This document shows, piece after piece, positions 51,792 to 60,232 of a DNA stretch of 60,897 bases. This stretch comes from Caldilineaceae bacterium (GTDB lineage Bacteria; Chloroflexota; Anaerolineae; Caldilineales; Caldilineaceae): positions 1-60,897 of the forward strand of contig JAPOVP010000037.1 of NCBI GenBank assembly GCA_026708085.1, in the 5' to 3' direction. Each line of letters begins with the position of its first letter. Position 1 is the first letter of the stretch. Both the position numbers and the translations under genes were made by a program. Under the pieces are notes generated by a model. It searched no databases, was not told the origin of the DNA, and worked only from the letters and a program-made list of their open reading frames with translations.

Positions 51792-52364
51792 ATGTCAAAG
51801 AACAGCGGGAGTAGCAGGTCGGACGTCAATATTGCGCTGCTGCGGGGGATAAATGTGGGCGGCAAGAATAAGCTGCCGATGAAGGAGCTGGCGGCGCTGT
51901 TTGTGGATGCCGGTTGCGAAGAGGTGCGGACCTACATTCAGAGTGGGAACGTTGTATTCCGGACGGGGTCCGCGGATGCAGGGGATATCGCATCGATCAT
52001 CAGTGCGTCGATCCTGGACCGCTTTGGTTATCAGGTCCCCGTAATCGTCCGTACGGCGGGGGAGCTGGAGGGGATCGCGCTGGGCAATCCCTTTGTGAAA
52101 GCCGGGGCGGAAACGGACAAACTGCACGTGATGTTTCTGGCGGCGCTGCCCGACAGCGCCAGCGTTGAAGCGCTGGACCCGGCGCGCTCGCCGGGCGACG
52201 AGTTCGCGGTGGTGGGGCGTGAAGTCTATCTGCACTGCCCGAATGGTGTTGCGCGCTCCAAACTTACGAACAGCTATTTCGACTCCAAGCTCTCGACGAC
52301 CAGTACGTCACGAAACTGGAGGACGGTGGGGAAGCTTCTCGAACTTGCCGCGGGTGCGGGGTAG
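51792..52364 (+). CDS. DUF1697 family protein
   Basis: A 190-residue protein of the DUF1697 family, recognised from the opening NIALLRGINVGGKNKLPMKE, the following YIQSGNVVFRTG and the C-terminal KLTNSYFDSKLSTTSTSRNW, which matches the family's KLTNAF.E..L...TTRNW pattern. The start is an ATG with GGAGAGAG upstream. The biochemical role of the family is not established. Single gene, followed by a 375-nt gap. Confidence 0.92.
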   Translation: MSKNSGSSRSDVNIALLRGINVGGKNKLPMKELAALFVDAGCEEVRTYIQSGNVVFRTGSADAGDIASIISASILDRFGYQVPVIVRTAGELEGIALGNPFVKAGAETDKLHVMFLAALPDSASVEALDPARSPGDEFAVVGREVYLHCPNGVARSKLTNSYFDSKLSTTSTSRNWRTVGKLLELAAGAG

Positions 52365-52642
52365 GAAGTCGCAGCCAAAAGCTGGAGTGGCTTCAGCAAC
52401 GAGGTTTTTGGGCTGGGAGAATCTCTTGCTGCGTTGACCTGCCCCGTGCAGTCCACCGGCTGACTTAGCGGACCGCCAAGACAGTGTGGATGCCTTAATC
52501 TACTGTACTGTCAAAATCGAACTGTGAAGGGATTCCCGGAAGGCAATGGGATAAACCGAATGCAACGCGGGCAGAAGGTCTCTGCGGTACCGAGGCAGTA
52601 AGAGTAAGGGAGTACCGACATAGACTCGTCGATCTTCTGTGC

Positions 52643-52648
52643 TATAAT
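52643..52648 (+). promoter_or_regulatory. Extended -10 element before the Uma2 gene
   Basis: TGCTATAAT gives a perfect TATAAT (52643-52648) with the extended-minus-10 TG, 92 nt before the ATG at 52740. No good -35 is present. The broken paralogue has a related but altered sequence (AAAATAATC near 41056). The rest of 52365-52739 shows no gene. Confidence 0.4.
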
Positions 52649-52739
52649 CGCGCCAGAACAGTTGCCGCTGCCCAAGCTGTTGTGGATGCCCGGCAGTTCG
52701 GGTTGCAAAAGCCTTTGGTTTGCCCTGGAGCCACATCTT

Positions 52740-53384
52740 ATGCGCAATCCAAAAATCCGAACTCAGACTTATGGCAGTTCCTATGGGATCGATTCGCAAA
52801 GGTCTTCGTCACCGGTTTGGCGCATCGCAACCCTCTTTCCGAATCAAGGCGCCTGGAGTGAGCAGGAGTACCTGGCGCTGGATACCAACCGACGCGTCGA
52901 ATTCGACAACGGCTTTGTGGAGGTGCATGACTCGCCGACCGATCAGCACCAAGCAATTATTTCGTACTTCATCGTTGTCCTCAGAGCACTTGCGAAGCAG
53001 ATTGGCGGTGTGGAACGGGCAGCCGGTCTAAGATTGCGTCTGTGGGATCAGAAGTACCGTGAACCTGACATTGTATTTCTGCGAGATCGCAACAGCAGCC
53101 TGCGGCATGAAAATTATTGGGACGGAGCCGACCTGGCTATTGAAATCGTCAGCGCAAGCCTTGAAGACCGCGAGCGGGACCTGGTGGCGAAGCGGATCGA
53201 TTATGCGCAGGCAGGGATCAAGGAGTATTGGATTGTGGATCCTGCCGAGGAAACTGTCACTGTTCTGACCCTAACAGGCGACGTCTACTCCGAACATGGT
53301 TTTTTCGGCCGCGGCGATGTCGTTACATCTTCCCTCTTACCTGAACTTACCCTTCCTGTCTCGGAGATCCTGGACTCGGACTAG
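52740..53384 (+). CDS. Uma2-family (DUF820) endonuclease-like protein
   Basis: A 214-residue protein with the PD-(D/E)XK-like fold of the Uma2/DUF820 family, often multi-copy in Chloroflexota and cyanobacteria. Landmarks: WSEQEYLALDTNRRVEFDNG, HQAIISYFIVVL, REPDIVFLRDR (catalytic Asp region), GADLAIEIVSAS (Glu), KRIDYAQAGIKEYWIVDP (Lys). The ATG at 52740 has GGAG nine nt upstream; the frame extends to 52662 without homology. It is the intact sister of the interrupted gene at 41154-41750. Actual nuclease activity is unproven for the family. Confidence 0.9.
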   Translation: MRNPKIRTQTYGSSYGIDSQRSSSPVWRIATLFPNQGAWSEQEYLALDTNRRVEFDNGFVEVHDSPTDQHQAIISYFIVVLRALAKQIGGVERAAGLRLRLWDQKYREPDIVFLRDRNSSLRHENYWDGADLAIEIVSASLEDRERDLVAKRIDYAQAGIKEYWIVDPAEETVTVLTLTGDVYSEHGFFGRGDVVTSSLLPELTLPVSEILDSD

Positions 53385-53395
53385 GCGCGCTTTGA

Positions 53396-55135
53396 TCAGT
53401 TCCCACCGTCGACGTGATCGGCGCTGACATCCTCTCCACCTGGTAATTCCTCATCCTCAAACTCGGCTAGTTCGGTGCGCAGGGTTGATAGTTCGGTCTC
53501 CAGCTCTGCGATGCGGGCCGCGAGGTCGTCGCGGCGGCGTTCCTTGTGTTCGCTTTCACGCGCGGCGGTCTCGGCCTCCTCATCGACCATGCGGGTGTCG
53601 TTGCGGATGGCGAGGAGGTGGACGGCCCAGAAGGCGGCGGCGGTGCCGGCGCGCACGAGGCCGTCCAAGGTCTCGGCGCCGAAGAAGTCGGCGTTGGGGT
53701 CGCCAAGCGCCCACAGGAGTAGACGGTAGACGACCTGCGCGAGCTCGAAGAGGATCAGGAGCGCGCCGACCAGGGCGATGCCGTAGAGGTAGACGCGGCG
53801 GGGCCAGGAGGCGCGCTCGGCGCGGCCGGCCTCGTTGTCCTGCTCGGCGACGCGCTGGGCGGTGCGCCAGTGCAGCGACCAGACAGGTGCGCCGACGGCG
53901 ATGAGGCTCACGCCGCTGGAGAACTGGTGGGCACGAAAGCCTTTCTCAATCGAAATCGAGCCGATGACGGCGAGATCCAGCAGCGCCCGCACCAGATCGA
54001 CCAGCCCGATCCACAAAAGAAGCAGGCCGGTGGCGGCGACGGCATAGTAGTAGAGCCGGCGCACGAACTCGCTCTCGCGCGAGTCGCCGTAGCGCTGCGC
54101 CTCGGCGGAGACCTGCAGCCAGTGCCAGCGCCAGGCCAGCGCGCCCACGGGCAGCAGGCCGAGAGGCGTGGTGAGATCGTCGATGTCGATATCGCCGGTA
54201 TCGACACTGCCGAACAGGAAAAGGACGCCCAGCCTCAGCAGCATCGCCACCGGAACGAGGGTAATGGCGGCGGCGAGCACGGTGGCGACATAGAGGTAGA
54301 GGCGCCGCAGAGCCATGCGTCCTTCGGGCGGCTGGGCGGTCATGAGGGCGTTCCAGTAGAGGTTGGTCAGCCGCCAGACCAGTCCGCCGACAAGGACGGC
54401 GGCCAGTGAACCGGAAATGCCGCGCTGCCACCAGCCTGTTCCCACCGTGGCCAGAGTGGCGGCCCCGAACGGCTCCAGCAGGGCGCGCCAGACGAAGTTG
54501 AGGACGTCGGCGGCCCCGGTGAGCAGCAGGCCAAGCGCAACCAGGCCGACAAGCAGCTGGAAGAGCCGCCGCCAGCTGCCGGCCCAGCCCAGTTCGACAC
54601 CCAGATCGCCGTCGTCCTGGAGCAAACGAGCGAAATACAGGGAGAGAATCAGATGGATGCCGGCGTGGAAAAACTGGGCCACCCATCCGCCCGGTCGCAT
54701 TTCTTCCTCGGACGGCGCGGCGCCGAGCAGGAGTTGGAAGCTGCCTTCAATGATGTGATAGAGGGCGCGGGCGCTGACGTATGCCGTTGTCGCGAGTGCG
54801 GCGTAGATGAACAGCTTGCGCAGGGCCGCGCGCGATTCACCGGGTTGCAGCGTCAGGCGGCGGATATAGCGCCAGTGGATGAGAAAGATGGGCGCGCTGA
54901 CGATGAGAAAGCCGCCAGGCTGGGCGATGGCTCTCTGCACCGAGCCGGTGGCGGCAAGCCCGGAAACGGTCCCGTCCGGTATCCACAGTCTGATCAGCGC
55001 TTCGATCAGGCCGTAGGCGGCCGAGAGCCCGGCGATCAGGCTGATGAAGGCGATGAGATATAGATAGAGGCGGCGAATCATCGCCAGGCGGCCGGTTTCG
55101 GCTGTGGTCTGCTCGGTCATTGTCTTCTCAGTCAT
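53396..55135 (-). CDS. DUF5671 membrane protein with about six repeated modules
   Basis: A 579-residue integral membrane protein built from repeats. Modules begin with RRLYLYLIAFISL, RKLFIYAALATTA, RRLFQLLVGLVAL, RRLYLYVATVLAA, RRLYYYAVAATGL and RRVYLYGIALVGA, and several end in a short HW motif (FLIHWRY, WRWHWLQ, WSLHWRT). There are about a dozen or more helices. The C-terminus is a predicted coiled coil (ARIAELETELSTLRTELAEF) and an acidic tail. It matches the DUF5671 domain of unknown function. The ATG at 55135 or 55120 is the start. It is the last of three neighbouring envelope genes on the minus strand. Confidence 0.85.
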   Translation of the reverse strand: MTEKTMTEQTTAETGRLAMIRRLYLYLIAFISLIAGLSAAYGLIEALIRLWIPDGTVSGLAATGSVQRAIAQPGGFLIVSAPIFLIHWRYIRRLTLQPGESRAALRKLFIYAALATTAYVSARALYHIIEGSFQLLLGAAPSEEEMRPGGWVAQFFHAGIHLILSLYFARLLQDDGDLGVELGWAGSWRRLFQLLVGLVALGLLLTGAADVLNFVWRALLEPFGAATLATVGTGWWQRGISGSLAAVLVGGLVWRLTNLYWNALMTAQPPEGRMALRRLYLYVATVLAAAITLVPVAMLLRLGVLFLFGSVDTGDIDIDDLTTPLGLLPVGALAWRWHWLQVSAEAQRYGDSRESEFVRRLYYYAVAATGLLLLWIGLVDLVRALLDLAVIGSISIEKGFRAHQFSSGVSLIAVGAPVWSLHWRTAQRVAEQDNEAGRAERASWPRRVYLYGIALVGALLILFELAQVVYRLLLWALGDPNADFFGAETLDGLVRAGTAAAFWAVHLLAIRNDTRMVDEEAETAARESEHKERRRDDLAARIAELETELSTLRTELAEFEDEELPGGEDVSADHVDGGN

Positions 55136-55238
55136 TGTTCACATCCTGAAAGGCGAGGAGAGAGGAACTGCAGGAGAGAGGAGAGAGAGGGGTACTCTCA
55201 GTCCGCTCTTCTTTGCGATCGCTCCTCGGTTACCAGCC

Positions 55239-55709
55239 TTAATAGAAGAGGTCGTCGGTGTCGATCTTCCAGGCGTCGTCCTCGCGTACCAGGGGAATCG
55301 TACGGCGGTAGGTCGATGTGCCGCTGTCGAAGAGGCCGCCCTGGCGGAAGTTGTCGATTGCCACGTTGACGTATGCTTTGTCATTCTCGTCGTTAATGTC
55401 CACGTCCAGGATGCGCAGCCGGCGTGCGGAGCGGCTGGAGTCGTAGTGGTTGAACCGTTCGCGGAAGTGAATCTTGTCTTCATCGTCCAATACATCCCGG
55501 GAGTAATGCTTCATGGCAACGTCCGGTTCATTACGCACAAAAGCCAGGAAGGCGTCGTGGACCACCGCTTCCGGTGTATCTTCATTGAGGTATTCGGCGC
55601 TCTGCCAGCCGCGGCCGCCAGTGACCGTTACCGTGATGACGGCGCCGATGACCAGCAGCAGCACGCCGATAATGATGCCCAGCGTAAAGCGATCGAGTTT
55701 CATGCCCAT
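55239..55709 (-). CDS. Small membrane-anchored protein, NTF2-like domain possible
   Basis: A 156-residue protein with one N-terminal anchor (FTLGIIIGVLLLVIGAVITV, about 8-28) and an external alpha+beta domain: EAVVHDAFLAFVRNEPDVAM, a helix-strand series, and VREDDAWKIDTDDLFY at the end. The pattern of helix, then strands ending in W-K-I-D resembles DUF4878/NTF2-like lipoprotein domains. No catalytic residues are evident. It lies 27 nt after the lipoprotein gene and 103 nt before the DUF5671 gene, so the three may be one operon. Confidence 0.75.
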   Translation of the reverse strand: MGMKLDRFTLGIIIGVLLLVIGAVITVTVTGGRGWQSAEYLNEDTPEAVVHDAFLAFVRNEPDVAMKHYSRDVLDDEDKIHFRERFNHYDSSRSARRLRILDVDINDENDKAYVNVAIDNFRQGGLFDSGTSTYRRTIPLVREDDAWKIDTDDLFY

Positions 55710-55736
55710 GGGTCCGCTTCCTTATCATTCATCCAA

Positions 55737-56471
55737 TTATTCGAAACCGGTCAGCTCAAAGGTGGCCTGGGAGCGTCCGTCAATGAACTTGACGACGGGG
55801 AAGGGTGCGGCCTGCGCCACCCAGGCCCTGGTCGTGCGGTCGTTGGCCTTCAGCTCGACGACCCAGGTATCGAAGGAGCCGGCCGGCACGGTGATGTTTT
55901 CCTTGCGCCGCACCTGCAGGGCCACCCGCTCCATCTGGCCGGCGATCGGCAAAAAGCTGTTGATGCGGGTGGCGTAGCCCTGTGCCAGCGGCAGCGCGCG
56001 CATGATCAGCAGCAGTGTGCGCTCGTCGCGTATATCCGAGGGCACCTGCACGCGTTGATAGACGGTTGCGCCCTGGCGATTGGTGAGCGCGATGTCGACC
56101 TGGGCGCCTTCGAACTGCGTCTCCACCACCTGCTTACCGCCGCCGAAATTTCGGACGAGATGGCTGTAGACGGGGCGGTAGCCGACCGGCTGCATCTCGA
56201 TGGTTGCCTGCTCGCTGACGCCGGCGTCGAGGATCTCCCGGATCAGCGTCCAGCCGTCATCCTGCCCCCGGCGGCTCACCTGGAAGGCGGCGGTGCCGAC
56301 GATGCGGTCTTCGCGGTTGGTAACACGGTAAACGCTGGTCTCGCCGTCGGCCCAGACCGGGTCGCCGAAGATGAGGGGCTGGGGTTGGGCGGAACCGCAT
56401 GAGGAAAGAGCGAAGAGAAGAGAGAAGAGAGAGAACACCTTCGCGACGGCGAAAGGGGCTGTTGACTGCAC
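55737..56471 (-). CDS. Lipoprotein of unknown function (DUF3108-like)
   Basis: A 244-residue lipoprotein from a GTG at 56471, which has GGAG eight nt upstream and gives a normal-length signal ending LFALSSC (Cys25). The ATG at 56525 would add 18 unlikely residues. The mature domain is a beta-sandwich-like protein: SVYRVTNREDRIVGTAAFQV, IEMQPVGYRPVYSHLV, VPAGSFDTWVVELKANDRTT and VVKFIDGRSQATFELTGFE. This resembles DUF3108 proteins; assignment is tentative. First of the lipoprotein - small anchored protein - DUF5671 set. Confidence 0.75.
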   Translation of the reverse strand: MQSTAPFAVAKVFSLFSLLFALSSCGSAQPQPLIFGDPVWADGETSVYRVTNREDRIVGTAAFQVSRRGQDDGWTLIREILDAGVSEQATIEMQPVGYRPVYSHLVRNFGGGKQVVETQFEGAQVDIALTNRQGATVYQRVQVPSDIRDERTLLLIMRALPLAQGYATRINSFLPIAGQMERVALQVRRKENITVPAGSFDTWVVELKANDRTTRAWVAQAAPFPVVKFIDGRSQATFELTGFE

Positions 56472-56540
56472 TACTTCTTCTCCGGATGATCGCTTTGCAT
56501 AGAGCAGGCGATGCTCACTACTCACTGTTCACTCCTCGGT

Positions 56541-57758
56541 TCAGGCCCGTTTCTCCTGCATCCACTTGACGGCGGCGGCGGCGAGGGCGGCGGCGCCGAT
56601 GGGCAGGGCGTCCTCGTCCATGCGGAAGGTGGAGGTGTGGACGAAGTAGCGCTGGGGCCAGTCGGGGTTGTGGGTTCCCAGGCGGAGAAAGCTACCGGGC
56701 GCGACTTGCGCCATGTAGGCGAAATCCTCGGCAGCCATCACCATTGGGGCCTGGGGTGCGTTCTCCTCGCCCAGGAACTCGGCGGCCGCGTTGAGGGCGA
56801 CCTGCGTGGCTTCGGGGTCGAGGACGGTGGGCGGATAGCCCTCGTGGACAGTCAGCTCGAAGCTGCCGCCCATGGCTTCGACGACGCCGCAGGCCCGGCG
56901 CAGCTCGTCCTGCAGCAGGCGACGCGCCTGCGGGGAGAAGCTGCGGATGGTGCCGTTGAGATAGACGCTGTCGGGGATGACGTTATTGACGGTTCCGCCG
57001 TGAATCTGGCCGATGGTGATGACGCCGGGTTCGAGGGGGTCGAGGCGGCGGCTGACGATGTGGTGGATGGCGTGGACGGCGTGGGCGGCGAGGACGATGG
57101 GGTCGTTGGCGGCCTGTGGGCGGGCGGCGTGGCCGCCGGCGCCGCGCACGGTGATCTCGAACTCGTCGGCCGATGCCATCAGGGGGCCGGAGCGGCTGGC
57201 GACGACGCCGAGGTCCTTGGTGGGGTCGACGTGGATGCCGAAGACGGCGTCGAGGCCTTGGAGCGCGCCCTCTTCCACCATGCGCAGGCCGCCGGACTTG
57301 CCCTCGTCGTCGGAGGCCTCTTCGCTGGGCTGGAAGAGCAGGCGCACGGCGCCGGGGAGGCGGCCCTCGTCGGCCATCTCCTTTAGCAGGGTGGCGGCGC
57401 CCATGAGCATGGCGGTGTGGGCGTCATGGCCGCAGGCGTGCATGAGGCCGGGCCGCTCGCTGTCGAAGGTGCTGCCGTTTTCTTCCTGGATGGGCAGGGC
57501 GTCCATATCGGCGCGCAGCCCCACGAGGGGTCCGTCGCCGCCGTGGATATGGCCGACGACGCCGGTTTTGGCCACTTCGGTCTGCGTCTCGACGCCTAGG
57601 TCGAGCATGGTCTTGTTGACGAAGCCGGCGGTGCGATGTTCGGTGAAGGTGAGCTCGGGGTACTTGTGAATCGTGCGGCGCCATGCGCTGATTTTGGACT
57701 GGATGGCTTTGGCACGCGTGTACAGTTCTGCGCTGGTAACCAGTTTATCGTTTGGCAT
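56541..57758 (-). CDS. M20-family amidohydrolase (N-acyl amino-acid / hippurate hydrolase type)
   Basis: A 405-residue metallopeptidase-fold hydrolase that removes acyl groups from amino acids. Metal-site motifs are [36 protein letters not shown] and [16 protein letters not shown]. The central dimerisation domain has [19 protein letters not shown] (the second conserved His), and the end has [21 protein letters not shown]. This is the AmhX/HipO/carboxypeptidase Ss1 group. The ATG at 57758 has TAGGAG about 8 nt upstream. It is 69 nt upstream of the lipoprotein gene on the same strand. Confidence 0.94.
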   Translation of the reverse strand: MPNDKLVTSAELYTRAKAIQSKISAWRRTIHKYPELTFTEHRTAGFVNKTMLDLGVETQTEVAKTGVVGHIHGGDGPLVGLRADMDALPIQEENGSTFDSERPGLMHACGHDAHTAMLMGAATLLKEMADEGRLPGAVRLLFQPSEEASDDEGKSGGLRMVEEGALQGLDAVFGIHVDPTKDLGVVASRSGPLMASADEFEITVRGAGGHAARPQAANDPIVLAAHAVHAIHHIVSRRLDPLEPGVITIGQIHGGTVNNVIPDSVYLNGTIRSFSPQARRLLQDELRRACGVVEAMGGSFELTVHEGYPPTVLDPEATQVALNAAAEFLGEENAPQAPMVMAAEDFAYMAQVAPGSFLRLGTHNPDWPQRYFVHTSTFRMDEDALPIGAAALAAAAVKWMQEKRA

Positions 57759-57979
57759 CAGATCGCTCCTAGTCGAGTATTTTTCACCGTCAGCACCTGC
57801 GCGAGGGCGGTTCGGGTGCTGCCGGCGGCTAGCGGTTTGCGAAGACCATCATTTCGAAGGCCCCGCCTGCGGGGCCGCTGAATCCGTTATGTCATTATAC
57901 TACGCTTCTGTGCTGCGGGCTGCGTCGGCATGGTCGGCGGGTGAAGGCGCAGATGGGGTAAGTGCGAGGGCACCCACGA

Positions 57980-58003
57980 GGCACCCACAAGGGGTGCCCC
58001 TAC
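57980..58003. repeat. Short hairpin dispersed repeat, copy 2 of 3
   Basis: Identical over 24 nt to 50742-50765 and 58398-58421 (GGCACCC-ACAAG-GGGTGCC then CCTAC). A partial GGCACCCACGA unit sits immediately before it at 57969. Similarity to copy 3 continues downstream (TGGCGGGGC about 10-15 nt on). Confidence 0.8.
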
Positions 58004-58067
58004 AGGGATTTTTGGCGGGGCAGTTGACCGAATTGCGGGATCGGTCTGTGAGGATGAGCCGAATTCG

Positions 58068-58293
58068 GGCCGCACGCGATGCGGAGATTCCGCAGCAGAC
58101 GCGGGGCGAGAAATTACACACGCGATGTATAGTTCCGGATCCGCGGTGGGAGCAGAGAATTACACACACGATGTGTAGCTTCTACTGCTGTGACGGCGTC
58201 CGCGGCGGGGCAGAGGGTTACACATTGCGTGTGTAACTTTTTTGTTGTTTTGGCCCGGAAATGGAGGCTGAGAATTACACACGCGTTCTGTAA
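58068..58293. repeat. Array of four to five TTACACA-N5-TGTGTAA palindromes
   Basis: Imperfect 19-bp palindromes lie at 58114-58132 (TTACACACGCGATGTATAG), 58160-58178 (TTACACACACGATGTGTAG), 58218-58236 (TTACACATTGCGTGTGTAA) and 58275-58293 (TTACACACGCGTTCTGTAA), with a weaker unit at 58068-58086 sharing CACGCGATG. Centres are 46, 46, about 58 and 57 nt apart. Most units are preceded by a GC-rich stretch and GAGAA or GAGGG. It sits in the 867-nt gene-free gap 57759-58625, between two copies of the short hairpin repeat. Confidence 0.8.
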
Positions 58294-58397
58294 TTTTCGC
58301 GGCTTGGGGGGGTCTCATTTCAGGGGTTGACCTTGTGGGAATTTGCGATTTCGTCATGTTTTGCCGGTTCCAACTTGCAAGCGGGGATGGAAGATTG

Positions 58398-58421
58398 GGC
58401 ACCCACAAGGGGTGCCCCTAC
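58398..58421. repeat. Short hairpin dispersed repeat, copy 3 of 3
   Basis: Identical over 24 nt to the copies at 50742 and 57980. It closes the repeat-rich gap on the side of the reductase gene. Confidence 0.8.
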
Positions 58422-58625
58422 AGGTACTGATGGCGGGGCGGATGGCCCAGTTGGGGGCGGCGTCCTCGTCGGTGGTTGCCGCTGATGTGTGGTGGGCATG
58501 AACTGCAGTCAGGCTCGGGATTTTGCGCATTTTGGCCAATGCAGGAAAATTAGGCGCATCTTTCTTACAGTTCCGGGTGCGGCGGCGGTGGCAGGTTGCC
58601 GGCCCACCATGATTCGAGGCGACCA

Positions 58626-59636
58626 ATGACATCAGTTACCAGCCGTGAAATCCAACTGCGCAGCCGGCCGCACGGGTTGCCGACTGCGGACAATTTTGCG
58701 CTCGTCAGCGTCGAGGTGCCGGCGCCCAGCCAGCCGGGCCAGGTGCTCGTGCGCAACCGTTTTATCTCGGTGGACCCTTATATGCGGGGGCGGATGCGGG
58801 ATACGCGCAGCTATACCCCGCCTTTCGGGCTGGATGAGCCGCTTACGGGCGGCGCGGTGGGCGAGGTGGTCAGCTCGAACAGCGAAGGGTTTGCGGAGGG
58901 TGATTTTGTTCTGCATATGTTCGGGTGGCGGGAATATGCGCTGGCGGAGGCGCGCCATCTGACCAAGGTCGATCCGTCGCTGGGGCCGCTGCAGAGCTAC
59001 CTGGGCGTGCTGGGTATGCCGGGGATGACGGCCTATGTCGGGCTGCTGGACATTGGGACGCCGAAGGAGGGGGAGACGGTGTTCGTGTCGGGCGCGGCGG
59101 GCGCGGTGGGGTCGGAGGTGTGCCAGATCGCGAAGATCAAGGGGTGCCGCGTGGTGGGTTCGGCCGGTTCGGAGGCCAAGACGCGCTGGTTGGAGGAGGT
59201 CGCGGGTGTGGACGCGGCGATCAATTACAAGGAGACGAGCAATCTGCGGCGGGCGCTGAAGAGGGCCTGTCCGGACGGCATTGACGTTTACTTCGAGAAT
59301 GTGGGGGGCGAGCATCTGGAGGCGGCGCTGCAGTATATGAACGACTACGGCCGTATCGTGGTGTGCGGGATGATCAGCATGTACAACGCCACGTCGGCGG
59401 AGCCGGGGCCGGCGAACCTGGGCCTGATAATCGGGCGGCGGTTGAAGATGCAGGGCTTTATCGTATCGGACCATCCGGAACGCCGTGACGACTTTCTGCG
59501 CGATGTCTCGGGCTGGATGCGGGAGGGTAAGCTCAAGTGGGAGGAGACGATTCACGAAGGGATCGAGAAGACGCCGGAGGCGTTTATCGGACTGTTTCAT
59601 GGTGGGAATCTGGGGAAGATGCTGGTAAAGGTTTAA
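58626..59636 (+). CDS. NADPH-dependent medium-chain reductase (CurA/leukotriene-reductase-like)
   Basis: A 336-residue zinc-independent medium-chain dehydrogenase/reductase that typically reduces alpha,beta-unsaturated ketones or prostaglandin-like compounds with NADPH. Evidence: the N-terminal VRNRFISVDPYMRGRMRD, the substrate region GGAVGEVVSSNSEGFAEGD, MPGMTAYVGLLDIGTPKEGE, the NADPH motif VSGAAGAVGSEVCQIAKIKG, and ENVGGEHLEAALQYMNDYGR then GMISMYN. No zinc-ligand cysteines are present. I used the ATG at 58626 (GAGGCG upstream) rather than 58596, giving MTSVTSREIQL, the usual opening. Confidence 0.93.
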   Translation: MTSVTSREIQLRSRPHGLPTADNFALVSVEVPAPSQPGQVLVRNRFISVDPYMRGRMRDTRSYTPPFGLDEPLTGGAVGEVVSSNSEGFAEGDFVLHMFGWREYALAEARHLTKVDPSLGPLQSYLGVLGMPGMTAYVGLLDIGTPKEGETVFVSGAAGAVGSEVCQIAKIKGCRVVGSAGSEAKTRWLEEVAGVDAAINYKETSNLRRALKRACPDGIDVYFENVGGEHLEAALQYMNDYGRIVVCGMISMYNATSAEPGPANLGLIIGRRLKMQGFIVSDHPERRDDFLRDVSGWMREGKLKWEETIHEGIEKTPEAFIGLFHGGNLGKMLVKV

Positions 59637-59725
59637 CTGCAGTGGTCAGTGGTCAGTTTTTGGTGACTGCTGCGGAGGTTGGCGTTCACTGGGGATTAGG
59701 AAGTTTTGTGGGATGGGGCAAGCTT

Positions 59726-60214
59726 ATGGAAACGCGGGCGATGGAGCCCCCGATGGGGCTTTATTTTGAGGAGTTTGTGGAGGGTGACGGGTGTGAGAGT
59801 GTGGGCCGGACTGTTACCGAAGCGGACATTGTCAATTTTGCGGCGCTGTCGGGGGACTGGAACCGGATCCATACGGACGTGCATTACAGCCAGGAGCAGA
59901 TGTTCGGGGAGCGGGTGGCTCACGGGCTGCTGGTGCTGAGTATTGCGAGCGGGCTGGCGGTGCGGATGGGTTTTATGGAGGGCACCGTGCAGGCGTTCAT
60001 GCAGCTGGATTGGCAGTTTCGGCGGCCGGTGCTGATCGGGGACACGGTGCGGCTGCGGGCGACGGTGCGGGGGAAGAAGCCGATGCGGCGGATGGGCGGC
60101 GGGGTGGTGACCTTCAGGATGGAGGTGCTGAACCAGAAGGATGAGGTCTGCCAGCGCGGCAATTGGGAGATTTTGTGTAAGAACCGGCCCGACGAGGCGG
60201 AAGCGGGGGAGTGA
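59726..60214 (+). CDS. MaoC-like (R)-hydratase / dehydratase domain protein
   Basis: A 162-residue single hot-dog-fold protein of the MaoC family, which hydrates enoyl-CoA thioesters. The catalytic pattern is present as VNFAALSGDWNRIHTD (Asp and His five residues apart), followed by FGERVAHGLLVLSIASGL and a C-terminal FRRPVLIGDTVRLRATV. The ATG at 59726 has GGGG about 8 nt upstream; the frame runs back to 59537 inside the reductase gene without homology. An ATG at 59741 is also possible. It lies 90 nt behind the reductase, so the two may act on related acyl-CoA or enone substrates. Confidence 0.92.
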   Translation: METRAMEPPMGLYFEEFVEGDGCESVGRTVTEADIVNFAALSGDWNRIHTDVHYSQEQMFGERVAHGLLVLSIASGLAVRMGFMEGTVQAFMQLDWQFRRPVLIGDTVRLRATVRGKKPMRRMGGGVVTFRMEVLNQKDEVCQRGNWEILCKNRPDEAEAGE

Positions 60215-60232
60215 GAGGGCTCACTGCCGCGC

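Noticed and set aside
55104..56402. A 432-residue plus-strand frame
   Set aside because: Antisense to the small anchored protein and lipoprotein genes, both of which have signal sequences and ribosome-binding sites.
58114..58293. CRISPR array
   Set aside because: Repeats are only 19 bp, imperfect and few; spacing varies and the spacers share sequence. No cas1/cas2; the Cas4-like gene 2 kb away is membrane-anchored and isolated.
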